DNA from: Haematobia irritans
Lineage: Eukaryota > Arthropoda > Insecta > Diptera > Muscidae
Length of the DNA: 64,000 nucleotides
Assembly: GCF_050003625.1 (NCBI RefSeq)
Contig: NC_134398.1
Location: 197,353,700-197,417,699, forward strand
Reading direction: 5' to 3'
The position numbers and the translations under genes were made by a program. The notes below the pieces were generated by a model, which saw only the letters and a list, made by a program, of their open reading frames with translations, ran no database searches and was not told the origin of the DNA. Every line of letters starts with the position of its first letter. The first letter of the stretch is position 1. Shown here one piece after another: positions 57,957 through 64,000 of the stretch.

Positions 57957-58546
57957 CCCAGCAAAAACTCCTATTACCAGGTATGAGTACAAGTATGCCT
58001 GCGCCAAATTGGTAACAACTTCCTCGTACATATATCGGTAGTAATACTTTTACACGGGCATGACATTGGAGGAAAGTACTTCCGTGCAAGCATACCAGCA
58101 GTCGAAAAATAAGTACTTCTTCGCATGCATACCAGCTCTTCAAAAATAATATCTTTACCATAAAGATACCCAAAAAGTGCGAACTCACCCCTGTTGTTTT
58201 GTAACACACTATACCACACTCCACGACATGGATATATTCAATGATGTTATTTTGTAATATAAATTATGCACTATAAAACTTTAGAAAAAAAATGTATATT
58301 TTATTGGCAATTTTTTTTCTGAAATGTAATTTGGCATTACTTATCGCTACTATTAACGGTGCCAACTGTAGGGCCGAACCCGGACCTCAAGTTATGATTT
58401 TGATTACCGGTATTAATAGAAAGAATCACTTTTTGCCTACACAGGTAAGTTATTATTTTTAAATCCCAGGTAATACTGCAAGTGGTAACTTTTTGATTAC
58501 CGGTATTACTGAAAGAATCACTAGTGCTTACCCAGTTTTTGCTGGG
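57957..58546. mobile_element. 590-bp TIR element with CCCAGCAAAAACT ends
   Basis: Perfect 13-bp terminal inverted repeats CCCAGCAAAAACT are flanked by AT on both sides (57955-57956 and 58547-58548). Subterminal blocks are rich in ATTACCAGG/ACCGGTATTA motifs. The 95-residue minus-strand frame has no domain I recognise. The same end sequence bounds the foldback element at 54513-55991, so they share a family signature. Confidence 0.75.
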
Positions 58547-58806
58547 ATCATTTTGGAGGGGACTTAAAACCCAAATAGTGATGGGTGGAACCTTAGGGAA
58601 TACTTGATGGAGCCTTAAGTAGACAAATAGGCTTAAGAAATGGAAGTTAGTAAGCTTTGGAATAAGTTGAGGTTAGCATGTCTGATCTTAATACAAATGG
58701 TTTATGGTTCTCTTTATAATATGGGTGATATTTATGAGTGTTTCAAATCTCCTCAAGTTTTCTAAATGGAACCCATTTATAATATGAAAAAAAAAAACGA
58801 GTTATA
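58547..58806. other. Unassigned spacer
   Basis: 260 bp of ordinary AT-rich sequence ending in a poly-A run, where the next Helentron begins. Confidence 0.4.
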
Positions 58807-60118
58807 ACAAGTATATACGGCCGTAAATTCGGCCAGGCCGAAGCTTATGTACCCTCCACCATCGATTGCGTAGAAACTTCTACTGAAGACTGTCATCCAC
58901 AATCGAATTACTTGGATTGCGGTAACACGTGCCGATGGCAAAGTATCTTAAAACTTCCTAACACCGTAATATATACAACATAGTCCATATGTGATATATA
59001 TTAAACTAAAAAGGCCGATTAAAATTTTGACAACATTTTCTATAGAAATAAGATTTGGAAAACATTTTCTATAGAAATAAAATTTTGACAAAATTTTCTA
59101 TAGAAATAAAATTTTGACAAAATTTTCTATAGCAATAACATTTTGGCAATGTTTTCTATAAAAACAAAATTTTAGTATATTATTTTTGGCTCGAGTGGCA
59201 ACCATGATTATGAACCGATATGGACCAATTTTTGTGTGTTGGGGATCGGCTATATATAACTATAGACCGATACGGACCAATTTTGGCACGGTTATTAGCG
59301 ACCTTATACTAACACCACGTTCCAAATTTCAATCGGATCGGATGAATTTTGCTCCTCCAAGAGGCTCCGGAGATCAAATTTGGGGAACGGTTTATATGGG
59401 GGCTATATAATTATGGACCGATATGGACAAATTCTTGCGTGTTTCTTAGGGACCACATTCTAACACCATGTTCCAAATTTCAACTGGATCGGATGAATTT
59501 TGCTCCTCCAAGAGGCTCCGGAGGACAAATCTGGGGATCGATTTATATGGGGGCTATATATAATTATGGACCGATATGGACCAATTCTTGCATGGTTATT
59601 AGAGACCATATACTAACACCACGTACCAAATTTCAATGGGATCGGATGACTTTTGCTCCTCTAAGAGGCTCCGGAGGTCAAATCTGGGGATCGGTTTATA
59701 TGGGGGCTATATATAATTATGGACCGATGTGGACCAATTTTTGCATGGTCATTAGAGAACATATACCAACACCATGTACCAAATTTCAGCCGGATCGGAT
59801 GAAATTTGCTTCTCTTAGAGGCTCCGCAAGCCAAATCGGGGGATCGGTTTATATGGGGGCTATATATAATTATGGATCGATGTGGACCAATTTCTGCATG
59901 GTTATTAGAGACCACATACTAACAATATGTACCAAATTTCAGCCCGATCGGATGAAATTTGCTTCTCTTAGAGCAATCGCAAGCCAATTTGGTGGTCCGT
60001 TTATATGGGGGCTATACATAAAAGTAGACCAATTTTTGCATGGCTGTTAGAGTTCATATAGTAACACCATGTACCCAATTTCAGCCGGATCGGATGAAAT
60101 TTGCTTCTCTTTTCTTTC
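58807..60118 (+). mobile_element. Helentron-like unit, subfamily 1, minisatellite-bearing, 3'-truncated
   Basis: 5' end CAAGTATATACGGCCGTAAA, then TTCGGCCAGGCCGAA, TACCCTCCACCATCG and AAAAAGGCCGATTAAAATTT. Five 29-bp minisatellite copies (59030-59170) and linker GGCAACCATGATTATGAACC come next. Five to six 153-bp repeats run in the CCGGAGGTCAAATCTGG then CCGCAAGCCAAATCGGG order. It breaks off inside a repeat at 60118, before a poly-A run, with no 3' module. Confidence 0.8.
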
Positions 60119-61125
60119 TCAAAAAAAAAAAAAAAAAAAAAACTTGTCCAAAATGTATTGGGGATTTTTGGGGACGAAGCATCATTATTTGGGGACAAGA
60201 GTCAGAAAAATACTGGCAACACTGCAAATAACGAATAATTTCAAAAAAGTTTCAGGCCGACGAACGTGACTAGGTTGACTCAGAAATAGAGGTGTTCTAT
60301 TCTGAGTCAACCGGAATCACGTGAGTCTAGACGAAAATCAAAAGCAACTCTCGTGAATGGGACTAAAAAATATATTTGTTAAAACATTTCCAAAATTTAG
60401 TCGAATAGAAAATCCATGGATGCTTAAAAGGAATAACATAATTAATAAATCTCTCTATATGCAACTACGAGTATATCCATAATTGATTTTTCAGTAAACT
60501 AATCTGATTACTATGATCAAACTTGTCGTGATACGGGATAACCTCTATGAAATATATGACCTCGTTATTTCTAAATAATATTTTTTTAGTGTTCTTAACT
60601 TGACCCCTGTATGTTTAACCATTGCATTAATAGAAATTGTTTGTTAGCCTGACTAATATTCCAAATAGTCCATTAAGATATTCATATACTTGAGCTAAGG
60701 CAACATCAATTTTGAAAATTTAAATAAACTCTCATGGTAAATTGCTATTGCCTCCAAAATTGTGATATCCATCATTGAAAGTATTTTGGGAAAATTATGC
60801 AAAATATTTTTAAATTGTACAAAAGTAGACGATAATACAATTGCCATCGTCATCACCATCAACATCAGTACAGCTATCCTGCAATTTATCCCGACATTAC
60901 GAACTTTGAATATTGTACACAAAAATACATTGTTTCTGTCGGTAAATTCTAACAAATTAGCATAGCAATAACAACAACCTTAACCACGATAACATGATAT
61001 TGACATATAAAATATTAGAATGGGTAGTATTCAAAACAAAAATACGAGAACAATTTCATTCGTTTGTGAACCATGACCTTGTCATGGGACAAGATTGAAC
61101 TTGATCCTTTTAGAAAGAAGAAATA
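60119..61125. other. AT-rich stretch without recognisable gene
   Basis: It starts with TTTCTTTCTC and 22 A residues, then unrelated AT-rich sequence. Frames are under 90 residues and lack motifs. A small inverted pair, AGGTTGACTCAGAAATAGAG and CTATTCTGAGTCAACC, lies at 60272-60312. Confidence 0.45.
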
Positions 61126-62670
61126 ACAAGTATATACGGCCGTAAGTTCGGCCAGGCCGAATCTTATGTACCCTCCACCATGGATTGCGTAGAAACTTCT
61201 ACGAAAGACTGTCATCCACAATCGAATTAATTGAGTTGTGGTATCTTAAAACTTCTTAACATTGTTTTCTAAATTGTTAGTTAGTCCATACATGGTATAT
61301 GTTAGACAAAAAAGGTATGTATAGGTAAGTCTACAAATAATTACGAATCGATATGGACTTTTGCACGGTACGTAGAAAGCCAGAATTGAAATATTGGGGT
61401 CGCTTATATGGGGGCTCTATACAGTTATGAACTTGATATGGACCAATTTTTGTGTGATTGGGGATCGATTTATCTGAGGGCTATACATAACTATTGACCG
61501 ATATGGACCTAGTTAGGCATGGTTGTTAACGGCTATATACTAGCACAATGTACCAAATTTCAACTGACTCGGATGAAATTTGCTCCTCCAAGAGGCTCCA
61601 AAATCAAATCTCGGCATCTGTTTATATGGGGGCTATATATGATTATGAACTGATATGGACCACTTTTGGCATGGTTGCTAAATATCATATACTACCACCA
61701 CGTACCAAATTTCAAACAGATCGGATGAATTTTGCTTCTCCAAAAGGCACCGGAGGTCAAATCTGGGGATCGGTTTATATGGGAGCTATATATAATTATG
61801 GGCTGATAGGAACCAATTCCTGCATGGTTGTTGGATACCATATACTAACATCACGTACCAAATTTCAACCGAATGGGATGAATTTTGCTCTTCCAAGGGG
61901 CTCTGGAGGTCAAGTCTGTGGATCGGTTTATATGGGGCCTATATATAATTATGGACCGATACCGACCAATTTTTGCATGGGAGTTTGAGGCAATATATTA
62001 CCACGTACCAAATTTCAACTGAATCAGATGAATTTTGGTCTTCCAAGAGGCTCCGGAGGTCAAATCTGGTGATCGGTTTATATGGGGGCTATATATAATT
62101 ATGGACCGATGTGGACCAATTTTTGCATGGTTGTTAGAGACCATATACTAACAGCATGTACCAAATTTCAGCCGGATCGGATGAAATTTGCTTCTCTTAG
62201 AGGCCTCGCAAGCCAAATCGGGGGATCGTTTTATATGGGGGATATGTATAATTATTGACCGATGTGAACCAATTTTTGCATGGTTATTGGAGACCATATA
62301 TTAACATCATCTACCAAATTTCAGCCGGATCGGATGAAATTTGCTTCTCTTAGAGGCTTCGCAAGCCAAATTTGGGGGTCCGTTTATATGAGGGCTATAC
62401 TTAAAAGTAGACCGATATGGCCCATTTGCAATACCATCTGACCTACATCAATAACAACTACTTGTGCCAAGTTTCAAGTCGATAGCTTGTTTCGTTCGGA
62501 AGTTAGCGTGATTTCAACAGACGGACGGACGGACATGCTCAGATCGACTCAGAATTTCACCACGACCCAGAATATATATACTTTGTGGGGTCTTAGAGCA
62601 ATATTTCGATGTGTTACAAACGGAATGACAAAGTTAATATACCCCCATCCTATGGTGGAGGGTATAAAAA
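61126..62670 (+). mobile_element. Complete Helentron-like unit, subfamily 1
   Basis: 5' end ACAAGTATATACGGCCGTAA (61126) with TTCGGCCAGGCCGAA and TACCCTCCACCATGG. First-type repeat at about 61590 (CTCCAAAATCAAATCTCGGC), then three GGAGGTCAA-type, then two CGCAAGCCAAAT-type. The 3' module has three CGGA copies, and the terminal CTATGGTGGAGGGTATAAAA ends at 62670. It is 1.54 kb and uninterrupted, and is the cleanest plus-strand copy in the window. Confidence 0.88.
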
Positions 62671-64000
62671 TATAAAATCCAAAATGAGTTTAGACTTCCA
62701 TAAAATGTCTAGAATTAAAATTTAAATTGGCTAATACTTTTGGATGGAGCATATGGGACATATTTAAACCATTTTTATGCAATTTTGCAAAAGAGGCATA
62801 GAAACGCCCTTGTGTATGGCAAAAATCGGTTCAGATTTAAATATAGCTTTTGCCCGATAATCACTTATATGGCCCCAGAAGCCAGAGTTTTACCCTAATT
62901 TGGTTGAAATTTTGCACTAGGCGTTCAATTTATAGTGTAGTACAGTGTGCCAAATTTGATAGAAATCGGTTCAGATTTAGATATAGTCCCCATATATTTA
63001 TTTCGCCCGATTTACACTCATTTGACCACAGAAGCCAAAGTTGTACTCCGATTTACATGAAATTTTGTACAGGAAGTAGAATTAAGGTTCTGGACATGCA
63101 TGCCAATTTTGGTTGAAATAAGTTCGGATTTAGATATAGCTCTCATATATGGGCCCAGATTGAAGAATTTCAGCTTGCTTTGCCTTTAATTTTGCACAAG
63201 AAGTTCAATTGTTAGTGTCGTAAAGTGTGGCGAATTTGATTTAAATCGATTCAGATTTAGATATAGCTCCGATATCTACTAATATGGCCCCAGAAGTTTA
63301 GCCTGATTTGCTTAAATTTTACTCAAGGAATGCAATTAATAGTGTAGTAAAGTGTGCCAAAGTTGGTTAAAATCCGTTCAGATTTAGATATAGCTGCCAT
63401 CCCATTTACACCCATATGACAACAGAGGTAAAATGTGTGATCCTATTTACGTGAAATTTTGCACAAGAAGTAGAATTAACATAGTTATTTGGTTGAAATC
63501 GGTTCAGATTTGGATATAGCTGTCATATATATGTTTTTCTGATTTCGTTAAAAAAGGTCAAAATACCAAAATTTTCCTTGTAAAATAGCCACTGCTTGTA
63601 AATATAATAAGGGTATAATAAGTTTGTGCATTTGTATGTAACGCCAAGAAGGAAAAGTCGGAGACCCATCGTTTAGTATACCGATCGTCTTCGAATTAAA
63701 TTCTGAGTCGATTTAGCGATGTCCGTCTGTCTGTCCGTCTGTTCATGTATTTTTGTGTGCAAAGTACTGGTCGCAGTTTAGTTCCGATCATCCTCAAATT
63801 TGGCATAGGGTCGTTTTTTGGGACAAAGACAATCGCTATTGATTTTGGAAAAAATCGGTTCAGATTTAGATATAGCTGCCTTATATATTTATTCACGATC
63901 TGATCATAATTGGCGTGTTTATCAATCGATATTCTTAAAATTCCGTACATCCGAAGATTTTATCAGTCTCGCAAAACTTGAAAAATATCGGCCAAATCGG
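62671..64000. repeat. Subfamily 2 Helentron arrays, two orientations
   Basis: About 62815-63560 carries five plus-strand repeats (CGGTTCAGATTTAGATATAG, GAAATTTTGTACAGGAAGTA). At about 63600 a minus-strand unit begins with a worn 3' end (AAGGGTATAATAAGTTTGTG) and GATGTCCGTCTGTCTGTCCG at 63718-63737. It continues past the window. Confidence 0.6.

Overview
The window reads as repeat-dense, AT-rich intergenic or intronic DNA of a higher fly, most likely a muscid close to horn fly or stable fly. The basis is an irritans-subfamily mariner with Himar1-type ends and transposase, DINE-1/INE-1-like cores (a CCCCATAAAGTATATATATTCT-type block next to GTCC repeats), and tRNA-derived SINEs with a CCTAA tail. 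The species is inference. I recognise no host protein-coding gene. Almost every long open frame is a satellite array that happens to be open, or a piece of a transposable element.

The dominant component is a family of non-autonomous elements that I read as Helentron/DINE-1-type rolling-circle transposons, called subfamily 1 here. Each unit starts near CAAGTATATACGGCCGTAAG. A GC palindrome and a TACCCTCCACCAT block follow, sometimes then a 29-bp AT minisatellite, and then an array of about 153-bp repeats. Units end with a (CGGA)n tract, a DINE-like core and the hairpin end ATGGTGGAGGGTATAAAAA. Complete or nearly complete copies lie at 4539-5843, 13681-14366, 14431-16145, 29955-31265, 33661-38323 (nested), 42531-44251, 47279-48786 and 61126-62670. 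Partial ones lie at 1-4538, 5844-7495, 10888-12630, 53421-53835 and 58807-60118. Related subfamilies with other arrays fill 7500-9391, 12263-12630, 31440-32494, 45782-49800, 51300-52711 and 62700-64000.

The best coding content is a 12-kb Ty3/gypsy LTR retrotransposon on the minus strand at 17885-29905. It has 3.1-kb LTRs that look nearly identical, a GTTC target duplication and a tRNA-Lys-like primer binding site. Its Gag carries an N-terminal RING-H2 finger. A canonical -1 frameshift signal links Gag to Pol (A AAA AAC, an 11-nt spacer and a 9-bp stem). Pol is split by one in-frame TAA before the integrase.

Other elements are two Himar1-like mariners (34447-35687; 46412-49164), a mauritiana-type mariner fragment (13423-13679), and an RNase H-bearing LINE fragment (32495-33490) whose 3' tail resembles that of the intact SINE at 12823-13166. 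There are also several terminal-inverted-repeat elements (5888-6807, 12034-12258, 41679-41961, 54513-55991, 57957-58546). Insertions are nested up to four deep: a subfamily 2 Helentron holds a SINE fragment, which holds a mariner, which holds a subfamily 1 Helentron.
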